Assembly: GCA_947565255.1 (NCBI GenBank)
Contig: CANOFI010000073.1
Span: forward strand, 1 to 9,723
Source: an uncultured Lachnospiraceae bacterium
GTDB taxonomy: Bacteria; Bacillota; Clostridia; Lachnospirales; Lachnospiraceae
Length of the DNA stretch: 9,723 bases
Reading direction: 5' to 3'
The notes below the pieces were generated by a model that searched no databases, was not told where the DNA came from, and was given only the letters and a program-made list of their open reading frames with translations. A program made the position numbers and the translations under genes. Below are positions 1 to 6,331 of the stretch, piece after piece. Numbering within the stretch: position 1 is the first letter of the stretch; each line of letters opens with the position of its first letter.

Positions 1-1
1 G

Positions 2-448
2 CATGACCGTTATTTTATCAATGAGACAGCAACACGGATTCTGGATTTGCAAAACCATAATTTTGTGAATTATATTGGAAATTATGATTATTATCTGGAA
101 AAAAAGGAACAGCTTTTAAAGAGAGATTCCAAAGAAAAACAGACGGGAGCAAAGGAGGCGTCCGTACAGGAACCAGATGCAAAAACAGACTGGCTGCAGC
201 GAAAGGAAATGCAGGCCAGAAAGCGGAAATTAGAAAATGACTTAAAACGTGCGGAACACACGATTGAGGAAAAGGAAGAGCGTATCCGCCAGATTGATGA
301 ATTGCTGCTGCAGGAGGACATTTATACCGACGGAGTGAAATGCAGTGAACTGACCAGGGAGAAGGAGAAGCTGGGGCATGCTCTGGAGGAGTTATACGAA
401 CAGTGGGAGCAGATGGCTGGACGGTTATGCAGGATATTTGAGGAATAA
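2..448 (+). CDS. ABC-F family ATP-binding protein, C-terminal end (5' truncated by window)
   Basis: Only the last 148 codons are present; the frame is open to the left edge. The first residues read HDRYFINETATRILDL, which matches the H-loop (switch histidine) region SHDRYF of ABC-F ATPases. It is followed by NYIGNYDYYLEKKE, the typical exit from the second nucleotide-binding domain in this family. The remaining ~110 residues are highly charged and rich in Lys, Glu, Arg and Gln, consistent with the C-terminal coiled-coil tail of many ABC-F proteins. ABC-F proteins are soluble, lack membrane domains and mostly act on the ribosome, in translation control or antibiotic protection; which subgroup this is cannot be told from the tail. 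The gene ends just two bases before a promoter for nadB, and I see no terminator between them, so some readthrough into nadB is possible. Confidence 0.85.
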   Translation, partial: HDRYFINETATRILDLQNHNFVNYIGNYDYYLEKKEQLLKRDSKEKQTGAKEASVQEPDAKTDWLQRKEMQARKRKLENDLKRAEHTIEEKEERIRQIDELLLQEDIYTDGVKCSELTREKEKLGHALEELYEQWEQMAGRLCRIFEE

Positions 449-449
449 A

Positions 450-478
450 TTGACAAATGCAAAAGAATGTGTCATATT
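450..478 (+). promoter_or_regulatory. Predicted sigma-A promoter of the nadB-nadC-acp operon
   Basis: A perfect -35 TTGACA (450-455) is followed by a 17-bp spacer and a -10 CATATT (473-478, four of six matches). A TG at 470-471 forms an extended -10. Transcription would start near 485, about 50 bases before the nadB start. The -35 begins two bases after the stop codon of the upstream ABC-F gene. Confidence 0.65.
451..474. promoter_or_regulatory. Candidate operator: imperfect palindrome over the nadB promoter
   Basis: TGACAAATGC and GAATGTGTCA flank a 4-base AAAA centre. Eight of ten positions are complementary, and the outer five (TGACA/TGTCA) are perfect. The site spans both the -35 and the -10, so a bound protein would block RNA polymerase. 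NAD synthesis genes in Firmicutes are commonly repressed by the niacin-responsive regulator NiaR (YrxA), which makes that a reasonable candidate. The assignment is inference from context, not a match to a consensus I could check. Confidence 0.4.
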
Positions 479-536
479 AGTCTTAAACATTAAAAAAGTG
501 ACTCGCGTGAACCATTAGGAAAAAGGAAGACTTAAC

Positions 537-1862
537 ATGAATGAAACATATGATGTGATTATAGCCGGGACTGGTGCGGCCGGGCTGTTTACGGCTCTGC
601 AGCTGCCAGGGGACTATAAGGTGCTTATGATAACGAAGGATGAGCTTGAAAAAAGCGATTCTTATCTTGCCCAGGGAGGCATTTCCTGCCTGCTCAGTGA
701 GAAGGATTACGACGGATATTTTGAAGATACGATGAAAGCGGGGAGACAGGAGAATAATACGGAATCTGTCCGTATTATGATTCAGTCCTCGAGACAGATT
801 ATTGATGAGCTGATTGCTTATGGTGTGGAATTTGAGCGGGATGAGGATGGAAAGCTTTTGTATACGCGTGAAGGCGGTCATTCCAGGTACCGTATTTTAT
901 ATCATCAGGATGTGACGGGAAAAGAAATAACGAGTACTCTGATTGAAAGGGTAAAAGAAAGAGAGAATATTACGATTCGGACCTTTACTACGATGATCGA
1001 TCTGATTGCAGATGAAGCGGGGTGCAAAGGCGTCGTTGTGGCTGACAGGGAGGATCATAAAGAATGGATTCTGGCGAAAAGCGTTGTGATGGCGACAGGA
1101 GGCATCGGGGGTCTGTTTGTCCACTCTACAAATTTCAGGCATATAACAGGGGATGGTCTTGCCATTGCAATGCGAAATGGAATAGAACTGGAGAACCTGC
1201 ACTATATTCAGATTCATCCGACGACCCTCTATTCACAGAAGGAAGGACGCAGATTTCTGATATCCGAGTCGGTCCGCGGGGAAGGCGCAGTTTTGCTGAA
1301 TGAAAAAAAACAGCGTTTTGTCAATGAGCTGCTGCCCAGAGATGTTGTGACGGCGGCAATTAAGGATGAGATGGACAAATATGGAAGCGATTTTGTATAT
1401 TTGTCGATTAAACATATGGCCAAAGAAGAAATAGCCCACCGTTTTCCGAATATATATAAAAAGTGCCTGGAGGAAGGGTATGACCTGGCGGCGGAGCCGA
1501 TACCGGTTACACCGGCGCAGCACTATCTGATGGGCGGGATTCGTACCAGCGTGAATGGAGAAACCTCCATGCCCCGTCTGTATGCGGTTGGCGAGGTTGC
1601 CTGCAACGGCGTACACGGTGCAAACCGGCTGGCAAGCAATTCCCTGCTTGAAAGCCTTGTGTTCGCCAAGCGTGCGGTGCAGATGATTCAGAAGCAGTGG
1701 GCATGCATTCCGGCCCCTGTGCTTTTGGAGGAGGAAAAGAAGCAGTATCTGCCTAATAGGGAACGTAAGGAAGCGGACAGAAAACGGATTCTGGATGAAA
1801 TCAAACGAAAGGATGGAACATTTTATGCTAAATGGTGTGACAATGCGGCTAAACGCGGATGA
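537..1862 (+). CDS. nadB: L-aspartate oxidase (NadB), short C-terminus
   Basis: FAD-dependent cytoplasmic enzyme that oxidises L-aspartate to iminoaspartate, the first step of de novo NAD synthesis. The 441-residue product begins with a dinucleotide-binding motif (GTGAAG, residues 11-16) and carries AQGGIS, HSRYRILYHQDVTG and MATGGIGGLF. It also has QIHPTTLY, SVRGEGA with the likely catalytic Arg247, PRDVV, the PVTPAQHYLMGG substrate loop and HGANRLASNSLLES (residues 360-373). These are the expected landmarks of the fumarate reductase/NadB flavoprotein family. The HGANRLASN form and the neighbouring nadC favour NadB over fumarate reductase. The protein is about 100 residues shorter than E. 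coli NadB: only ~70 residues follow the HGANRLASN block, so most of the C-terminal helical domain is missing. The start is supported by AAGGAAG at 523-529, seven bases upstream. The 3' end overlaps nadC by 38 bases. Confidence 0.95.
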   Translation: MNETYDVIIAGTGAAGLFTALQLPGDYKVLMITKDELEKSDSYLAQGGISCLLSEKDYDGYFEDTMKAGRQENNTESVRIMIQSSRQIIDELIAYGVEFERDEDGKLLYTREGGHSRYRILYHQDVTGKEITSTLIERVKERENITIRTFTTMIDLIADEAGCKGVVVADREDHKEWILAKSVVMATGGIGGLFVHSTNFRHITGDGLAIAMRNGIELENLHYIQIHPTTLYSQKEGRRFLISESVRGEGAVLLNEKKQRFVNELLPRDVVTAAIKDEMDKYGSDFVYLSIKHMAKEEIAHRFPNIYKKCLEEGYDLAAEPIPVTPAQHYLMGGIRTSVNGETSMPRLYAVGEVACNGVHGANRLASNSLLESLVFAKRAVQMIQKQWACIPAPVLLEEEKKQYLPNRERKEADRKRILDEIKRKDGTFYAKWCDNAAKRG

Positions 1863-2685
1863 GTATATTTTACATGCATTAAAGGAAGATATTACCAGTG
1901 AGGATGTGACGACAAATGCGGTTGTGCGGGGAGCCTGTCCCGGGCGGGCGGAGCTAATCTGCAAGGAGGACGGGATACTCTGCGGTCTGACGGTTTTTGA
2001 ACGGACATTTCACCTTTTGGATGAAACATCCGTTTTTGAAACGGCTTATAAAGACGGCGATTTTGTTGAGAAGGGACAGCTGATTGGGACGATTTCCGGT
2101 GATATACGTGTACTTTTGTCGGGTGAGCGGACCGCTCTGAATTATTTGCAGAGAATGAGCGGGATTGCTACTTACACGAGAAGTCTTGCAAAGGAGCTGG
2201 AAGGAACAAAAACGACGCTTCTGGATACCCGGAAAACAACGCCGAATATGCGTCCTTTTGAAAAATATGCAGTGAAAATCGGCGGCGGGCAGAATCACAG
2301 ATATAATTTGTCTGACGGGGTACTCATAAAGGATAACCACATTGGTGCGGCAGGCAGCATTGCAAAAGCAGTTGCCATGGCCAAAGAGTATGCTCCGTTT
2401 GTGAGAAAAATTGAAGTGGAGACCGAGAATCTGGATATGGTACAGGAAGCGCTTGAGGCTGGTGCGGACATTATCATGCTGGATAATATGGACGATGAAA
2501 CGATGAAAAGGGCAGTGGAACTGATAGGAAAAAAAGCATTAACAGAATGTTCCGGAAATGTAACAAAAGATCGGTTAAAGGAGATTGCGGCAATCGGCGT
2601 AGATTTTGTCTCGGCCGGCGCACTGACCCACTCGGCGCCTATTATGGACATTTCGTTGAAAAATCTGGTACCGGTTAAGCTATAA
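1825..2685 (+). CDS. nadC: Nicotinate-nucleotide pyrophosphorylase (carboxylating), quinolinate phosphoribosyltransferase
   Basis: Converts quinolinate and PRPP to nicotinate mononucleotide with loss of CO2, the step where the aspartate route joins the rest of NAD synthesis. The 286-residue product shows LLSGERTALNYLQRMSGIAT, then DTRKTTPNMRPFEKYAV, then GGGQNHRYNLSDGVLIKDNH, which supply the Arg, Lys and His residues that bind quinolinate and PRPP. Later come KIEVET, ADIIMLDNMD and ECSGNV, and finally GVDFVSAGALTHS. Order and spacing fit NadC over its full length. In-frame ATGs exist at 1795, 1813 and 1825. I chose 1825 because GGATGG (1811-1816) lies eight bases upstream and the resulting N-terminus (MLNGVTMRLNADEYI) has typical length. 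The overlap with the end of nadB suggests translational coupling. The acyl carrier protein gene starts 16 bases after the stop. Confidence 0.95.
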   Translation: MLNGVTMRLNADEYILHALKEDITSEDVTTNAVVRGACPGRAELICKEDGILCGLTVFERTFHLLDETSVFETAYKDGDFVEKGQLIGTISGDIRVLLSGERTALNYLQRMSGIATYTRSLAKELEGTKTTLLDTRKTTPNMRPFEKYAVKIGGGQNHRYNLSDGVLIKDNHIGAAGSIAKAVAMAKEYAPFVRKIEVETENLDMVQEALEAGADIIMLDNMDDETMKRAVELIGKKALTECSGNVTKDRLKEIAAIGVDFVSAGALTHSAPIMDISLKNLVPVKL

Positions 2686-2701
2686 AAGGGAGTGTGAAAG
2701 A

Positions 2702-2935
2702 ATGTTAGAAAAAATTCGGGAAATTGTTGCCCGGCAGCTGAATTTAGAAGTGTCAGGCATAAAGGAGGATACTTCATTCAAGGATGAGTTAGGAGCAGAT
2801 TCCCTCGATTTATTTGAGGTGGTAATGAGTCTGGAGGAAGAGTTTGATATTGAGCTTCCGCCGGAAGAAGTATCCAATTTAAATACGATTGCGGAAGTTG
2901 CAGAATATCTGAAATCAAGAGGGGTGGAAGATTAA
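2702..2935 (+). CDS. acpP: Acyl carrier protein
   Basis: Small acidic cytoplasmic carrier of 77 residues, the usual length. It has the phosphopantetheine attachment motif GADSLD with Ser34 as the modified residue, followed by the recognition helix LFEVVMSLEEEFDIELP. The N-terminal helix (MLEKIREIVARQLNL) and the C-terminal helix (TIAEVAEYLKSR) are also standard, so this is a complete type II fatty-acid-synthesis style carrier. AAAGGGAG at 2685-2692 supports the start. It is the last gene before the terminator at 2941 and appears co-transcribed with nadB and nadC, with no fab gene in the window. It may be the housekeeping AcpP or a secondary copy; without the fatty acid cluster this cannot be decided, so the symbol reflects family only. 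Confidence 0.9.
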   Translation: MLEKIREIVARQLNLEVSGIKEDTSFKDELGADSLDLFEVVMSLEEEFDIELPPEEVSNLNTIAEVAEYLKSRGVED

Positions 2936-2940
2936 TGCTT

Positions 2941-2973
2941 TCGTGTGTGCTTTTCAGTGCACACGAATTTTTT
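2941..2973 (+). terminator. Intrinsic terminator of the nadB-nadC-acp operon
   Basis: The arms TCGTGTGTGC (2941-2950) and GTGCACACGA (2957-2966) form a ten-pair stem with two G-U pairs and a six-base loop (TTTTCA). ATTTTTT follows directly. The stem begins six bases after the acp stop codon. Confidence 0.9.
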
Positions 2974-3114
2974 ATGCGCAAAGCCACATGCAAAGGAAGT
3001 ATGCCGCTAAGGCGGTGTATGTGGAGGGAGTACCCTTCCCTGCTCAATTATATGCTTATCCTGGCTGGAAAATTATGGGGAACCCTGGATGACAGGCCGG
3101 AATTTGGCGGGTAA
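2974..3114 (+). pseudogene. Possible remnant of a TnpV-like transposon-associated protein (46-codon open frame)
   Basis: An open frame runs from ATG 2974 to TAA 3114. It lacks a ribosome binding site at its first ATG, which sits in the T-tract of the preceding terminator. An internal ATG at 3019 has AAGG six bases upstream and would give 31 residues. The peptide contains LRRCMWREYPSLLNY followed by MLILAGKLWGTLDD. From memory, TnpV proteins of Clostridia mobile elements carry a segment of the form LRR-x3-RE, then about 12 residues, then GKL-x3-L, and the spacing here agrees. TnpV is usually ~120 residues, so only the middle would remain. The DNA can also fold: CCACAT (2984-2989) pairs with ATGTGG (3019-3024) around a CCGC-TAAG-GCGG hairpin, and AGGGA (3025-3029) pairs with TCCCT (3037-3041). 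It may be no gene at all. Confidence 0.3.
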
Positions 3115-3151
3115 ATCATAAAAGGATTATAAATTTCGTAATATTTTTGTA

Positions 3152-3180
3152 TAGACATTAATTAGAAAATGTTGTATAAT
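3152..3180 (+). promoter_or_regulatory. Predicted sigma-A promoter of the pectate lyase gene
   Basis: A -35 TAGACA (3152-3157), an exact 17-bp spacer and a perfect -10 TATAAT (3175-3180). The upstream ~30 bases are very AT-rich and could act as an UP element. Transcription would start near 3187, giving a leader of about 30 bases with AAGGAGG at 3202-3208. No operator-like dyad is obvious close by. Confidence 0.8.
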
Positions 3181-3217
3181 ATACTGGAATTATAAAGATA
3201 TAAGGAGGATGCTATTT

Positions 3218-6124
3218 ATGAAATTTAAGGGTAAGAAACTGCTTGCAATGTCATTGGCGGCAGCAATGACAGTTTCGGGTGTTTCCTGGATGAACCAGAT
3301 GGGCGGGGTAGAGACGAATGCTGCCACAACCCGTGCGGTGGATGCTAACCGTACTGTGGGTGATGAAAAATGGAGAGAACTCCCAGGGACAACAAGCAGC
3401 TTCGATGACTACAATACCAGTTTTTTATCTGTAACAGGCTATGCACAGGACGGAGTGCATGACAGAACAAAGGATTTAAATACGCCGAAGCACAGACAGG
3501 TAAAAACTGTAAAGGAGTTTCTGCAGGCAGTCCGGGACGCGAAGAAAGGGTCAACGATGGTTTCCGGTGTGGCGGTTTCGCCGGTATCGCAGGGAAGCGT
3601 TACTATCATTGAAGTAATGAATGATTTGGATTTTAATACGATTTTGACCGAGTATTCAGATGTGCAGACGGAAGAAACAGCTAAGGGAACAATAATTCAA
3701 AAGGGGAATTTCCGTGTGTCTGATATTAGTATGAATGATATTAATGGTCTGACTATTTTCTCCAAAAACGGTTCCACATTAAAGCATTGCAGCTTTACAA
3801 TTGGCAGCGGCGGTGATGATGCGTTTGGAGCAAATGATATTGTTGTCCGCAACCTTAGTTTCGACGGTATGTGGATGTGGGATAACTCGGCAAAGCAAAA
3901 AGATGCAGGATGGTCTTTTATGAAAATTCAGGGCAGTTCGAATGTCTGGATTGACCATTGCAGCTTTACGATAGCTTTTGACGGTAACATCGATTTGGAA
4001 AACGGTGCACACGGTGTAACTTTTTCATGGTGCAGATTTGGAATGACCGCTGAGGAGGCACAGCAGGAGGGAAGTACGGTTTGGACCTCGATTCAGTATA
4101 TGGAGGAGCTCTGGTCAAAAAGAAGGGGACCAGGAGAAACAGCAGATGCACTAAAGGCTGAGATAGAAAAGGTGAAGGCAGCCGGTTGTCAGGTCAGGGA
4201 CAATGGAACGATGTCAGATGAAGAACTGAATAAACTTCAGACTGCGGACCCTACCTTACATACTTCTTATTCAAGAGCTTTAAAAAATTATCAGTCTGCA
4301 AGGCAACAGGTTGATGTGAACGGCGGTACGATATATGGAGACATGCGTTTTGCTGGAGTTACTCCGGAAGAGATTATGGGATATGCGGCATATCATTCGA
4401 AGACGCATCTGGTAGGTGACGGAGACCATCTGTACAAAGATTATGAAAAAGAGATTGGCGGTGTGAGCGGAGCCGGTTTGTCGTATGAAGAATTTGCAAA
4501 TCAGAGACCGGAAGACCGTACGTATAATGAGGACTGCAATGGAAGACTGCAGCTGACCATGGCCTATGACTGGTATCAGAATGTAGGACAGCGTGTTCCG
4601 CTGATTCGTATGGGAACCGGGCATTTATATAACTGCTACATTGATGATATGGACCATATTAATACTACAAAGAATGAAAAGATTCGGGCTGCTGCGAAAG
4701 ATGCGAACTGGAAACCATTTACTATGACCAGGTGTATTAATGCAAGGGACGGTGCGACAATTGGAGCGGATACGTGTGTATTTTACGGGGTAGATGAACC
4801 GTTAGTGGGGGCTGACGTACAGGGAGATGACATTGGCAATCTGAATGCTCCCTGGGACAGCCTGTATGCTACAGCTGTGAATCATGCCCTGATTGTGAAT
4901 TCCAGAACAACCGATACGAAGGGAAATACTCAAGATGGAAGCAGCCGGGATAATAAGGTAACGGACAGTAGCGGGAAAGAAGAAATCGATAATCTGTTTT
5001 CAAAAGGCTATAAACAGACAAAAGAAGTATGGGATTCATGGTGCTGGAAAAATTCGATTACCCATCTTGGTGATACACCAGTGGAAGAAACGAATAGGAA
5101 TCTGATGCATTGCAGTACTACTAAGGATGATGGCTATAAAAGTGGAAATCCAGTATTTATCTGGCATAAAAACCGTCCAGATGCGCAAACTTTTACCCTG
5201 AGCTACTTAGAGACACTGAAGGATGAAAAAGGAGATATCATAAAGAACGGAAATGGCAATGCGATGTATAAACCATTCAAATGGGTTTGTGATGAGACAG
5301 CAACGCTTCCATATGAATATCAGCTGGTGCGGCTGGATGATGTAAAAGATGTTGTGACTTCTCATTCCGGTGCAGGTTCAGTGAAGTTTCAGGATGGCAG
5401 CAGCTGGGTGCGCACTGTGTATGAAAAAGACGAGGATATTATTGAGAAAGAAGAGCCGAAGGAATCTGTAGAACCAGTAACATCAGAAGAGACAAAGCAG
5501 TCTGCAGAGCCGGAAACGTCAGAAGAGACAAAGCAGTCTGCAGAGCCGGAAACATCAGAAGAGACAAAGCAGTCTGCAGAGCCGGAGACGTCAGAAGAGA
5601 CAAAGAAATCTGCGGAACCGGAGACGTCAGAAGAGATAAAACAGTCCGCGGAACCGGAGACGTCAGAAGAGACAAAGAAATCCGCAGAACCAGAAACGTC
5701 AGAAGAGACAAAGAAATCCGCAGAACCAGAAACGTCAGAAGAGACAAAACAGTCCGCAGAACCGGAAATATCAGAAGAGGTGAAACAATCCACAGGGCCG
5801 ATGCAGTCAGAAGAACCGAAAGAGTCCCCGAAGCCGTCCGGTGCACCGGAATATATGATAGGTGATGTGGACGGTGATAAGGCGATAAAATTACATGATG
5901 CCCAACTGGCTTTGAAGGCAGCATTAAATTTAATCAAATTGGATGATGCCCAGACGAAGGCGGCAGATGTAGATGGAAACGGCAAAATAGAACTGAAGGA
6001 TGCACAGAAGATATTAAAGGTTGCATTAAATCTTGATACATTTACACAGACAAAGACGGCGTCTGTAAAAGTGAATGTGAAAAACGCTAAAATAAAGCTG
6101 GCTAAAATGCTTGGTATTTTATAA
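3218..6124 (+). CDS. Secreted pectate lyase, PL1 catalytic domain with repeat linker and C-terminal dockerin
   Basis: Predicted extracellular enzyme of 968 residues that cleaves pectate (polygalacturonate) by beta-elimination. Residues 1-36 form a signal peptide: a basic start, a hydrophobic core (LLAMSLAAAMTVSGVSW) and likely cleavage after NAA. The parallel beta-helix PL1 domain covers roughly residues 70-725, with WIDHCSF (244-250), the Ca-binding-like DGNID (255-259) and RVPLIRMG (459-466), where Arg459 matches the catalytic Arg of the RxPxxRxG motif. The PL1 end LPYEYQL...SGAGSVKF is also present. The ~200 residues between DGNID and RVPLIRMG far exceed the usual spacing. Residues 755-862 are nine 12-residue repeats, followed by a dockerin at about 882-939 and a basic 29-residue tail. 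The start at 3218 has AAGGAGG nine bases upstream; the ATG at 3209 lies next to that site. It is transcribed alone. Pectin-specific activity versus a related polyuronate is not settled by motifs. Confidence 0.92.
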   Translation: MKFKGKKLLAMSLAAAMTVSGVSWMNQMGGVETNAATTRAVDANRTVGDEKWRELPGTTSSFDDYNTSFLSVTGYAQDGVHDRTKDLNTPKHRQVKTVKEFLQAVRDAKKGSTMVSGVAVSPVSQGSVTIIEVMNDLDFNTILTEYSDVQTEETAKGTIIQKGNFRVSDISMNDINGLTIFSKNGSTLKHCSFTIGSGGDDAFGANDIVVRNLSFDGMWMWDNSAKQKDAGWSFMKIQGSSNVWIDHCSFTIAFDGNIDLENGAHGVTFSWCRFGMTAEEAQQEGSTVWTSIQYMEELWSKRRGPGETADALKAEIEKVKAAGCQVRDNGTMSDEELNKLQTADPTLHTSYSRALKNYQSARQQVDVNGGTIYGDMRFAGVTPEEIMGYAAYHSKTHLVGDGDHLYKDYEKEIGGVSGAGLSYEEFANQRPEDRTYNEDCNGRLQLTMAYDWYQNVGQRVPLIRMGTGHLYNCYIDDMDHINTTKNEKIRAAAKDANWKPFTMTRCINARDGATIGADTCVFYGVDEPLVGADVQGDDIGNLNAPWDSLYATAVNHALIVNSRTTDTKGNTQDGSSRDNKVTDSSGKEEIDNLFSKGYKQTKEVWDSWCWKNSITHLGDTPVEETNRNLMHCSTTKDDGYKSGNPVFIWHKNRPDAQTFTLSYLETLKDEKGDIIKNGNGNAMYKPFKWVCDETATLPYEYQLVRLDDVKDVVTSHSGAGSVKFQDGSSWVRTVYEKDEDIIEKEEPKESVEPVTSEETKQSAEPETSEETKQSAEPETSEETKQSAEPETSEETKKSAEPETSEEIKQSAEPETSEETKKSAEPETSEETKKSAEPETSEETKQSAEPEISEEVKQSTGPMQSEEPKESPKPSGAPEYMIGDVDGDKAIKLHDAQLALKAALNLIKLDDAQTKAADVDGNGKIELKDAQKILKVALNLDTFTQTKTASVKVNVKNAKIKLAKMLGIL
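5480..5803 (+). repeat. In-frame 36-bp tandem repeat encoding TSEETKQSAEPE units
   Basis: Nine consecutive 36-bp units: eight close copies (5480-5767) and one diverged copy (5768-5803), with degenerate half-matches on both sides (EEPKESVEPV before, QSEEPKESPKP after). Units 6 and 7 are identical in DNA, and units 1 and 2 differ by one base, which points to recent duplication. The encoded region is acidic and low in complexity, consistent with a flexible linker between the catalytic domain and the dockerin. Confidence 0.95.
5861..6034 (+). other. Type I dockerin-like module within the pectate lyase
   Basis: Two F-hand calcium loops are visible: DVDGDKAIKLHD (residues 883-894) and DVDGNGKIELKD (917-928). 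Each has acidic or Asn residues at positions 1, 3, 5 and 12. Each is followed by a helix with the shared pattern AQxxLKxALNL. The duplicated loop-helix plan is that of dockerins, which bind cohesin modules on scaffoldins or cell-surface proteins. No cohesin is encoded in the window, so the partner is unknown. Confidence 0.85.
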
Positions 6125-6162
6125 TCCAGACAGCAGAATAAAAAAATAGAAACAGACAGGAT

Positions 6163-6205
6163 AAAGGGAGTTGTTCTGCCAGGAAAGGCAGGACAGCTCC
6201 TTTTT
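6163..6205 (+). terminator. Intrinsic terminator of the pectate lyase gene
   Basis: GGAGTTGTTCTGCC (6167-6180) and GGCAGGACAGCTCC (6187-6200) make a 14-pair stem with two G-U pairs and an AGGAAA loop, then TTTTT. An AAAG just before the stem could pair with the T-run, so it may also work on the opposite strand. Confidence 0.93.
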
Positions 6206-6234
6206 GCAAAATAATTTGCGGGGCTACATAGCGG

Positions 6235-6265
6235 TTGAATTGTTTTAATTTTGTGCACAATTCAA
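6235..6265. promoter_or_regulatory. 9-bp perfect inverted repeat upstream of the adaptor operon promoter
   Basis: TTGAATTGT (6235-6243) and ACAATTCAA (6257-6265) are perfect inverted copies separated by 13 bases. No T-run follows on the + strand, so it does not read as a terminator. Its place about 40 bases before the -35 suits a regulator binding site. This is inference from position and symmetry only. Confidence 0.4.
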
Positions 6266-6302
6266 AAAAGTATTAAAATTTTGAAAAAAAACAAAAATAT
6301 AT

Positions 6303-6331
6303 TTGTCATATGAAGTTGTCTGTGATAAAAT
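6303..6331 (+). promoter_or_regulatory. Predicted promoter of the adaptor/ABC permease operon
   Basis: A -35 TTGTCA (6303-6308), a 17-bp spacer and a -10 TAAAAT (6326-6331) preceded by TG at 6323-6324, an extended -10. The -35 overlaps a perfect TCATATGA palindrome (6306-6313). Transcription would begin near 6338. Confidence 0.75.

Noticed and set aside
485..536. Possible terminator or riboswitch in the nadB leader
   Set aside because: The leader is only about 50 bases with no stable stem and no T-run, too short for a known NAD-related riboswitch.
1795..1824. Earlier ATGs (1795, 1813) for nadC
   Set aside because: They add residues not typical of NadC, and neither has a well-placed ribosome binding site.
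1233..1964. Long antisense open frame (243 residues) opposite nadB and nadC
   Set aside because: It is the mirror of two well-supported genes, has no ribosome binding site and its residues show no recognisable family.
3209..3217. Upstream ATG at 3209 as the lyase start
   Set aside because: It directly follows the AAGGAGG ribosome binding site with no spacer; ATG 3218 has ideal spacing and begins a standard signal peptide.
5480..5803. Regular repeats that might suggest a CRISPR array
   Set aside because: The units are directly adjacent with no unique spacers, and they encode an in-frame protein repeat.
5439..5924. Second antisense open frame across the repeat tract
   Set aside because: It is likewise a by-product of a 36-bp period divisible by three, which keeps other frames open.
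5389..6258. Antisense open frame of 289 residues with SSDVSGSADCFV repeats
   Set aside because: It is the reverse reading of the 36-bp repeat and dockerin region of the lyase; the repeats explain its length.
6235..6270. Inverted repeat read as a terminator
   Set aside because: The + strand is followed by A residues, not T, and the minus strand has no T-run after the stem.
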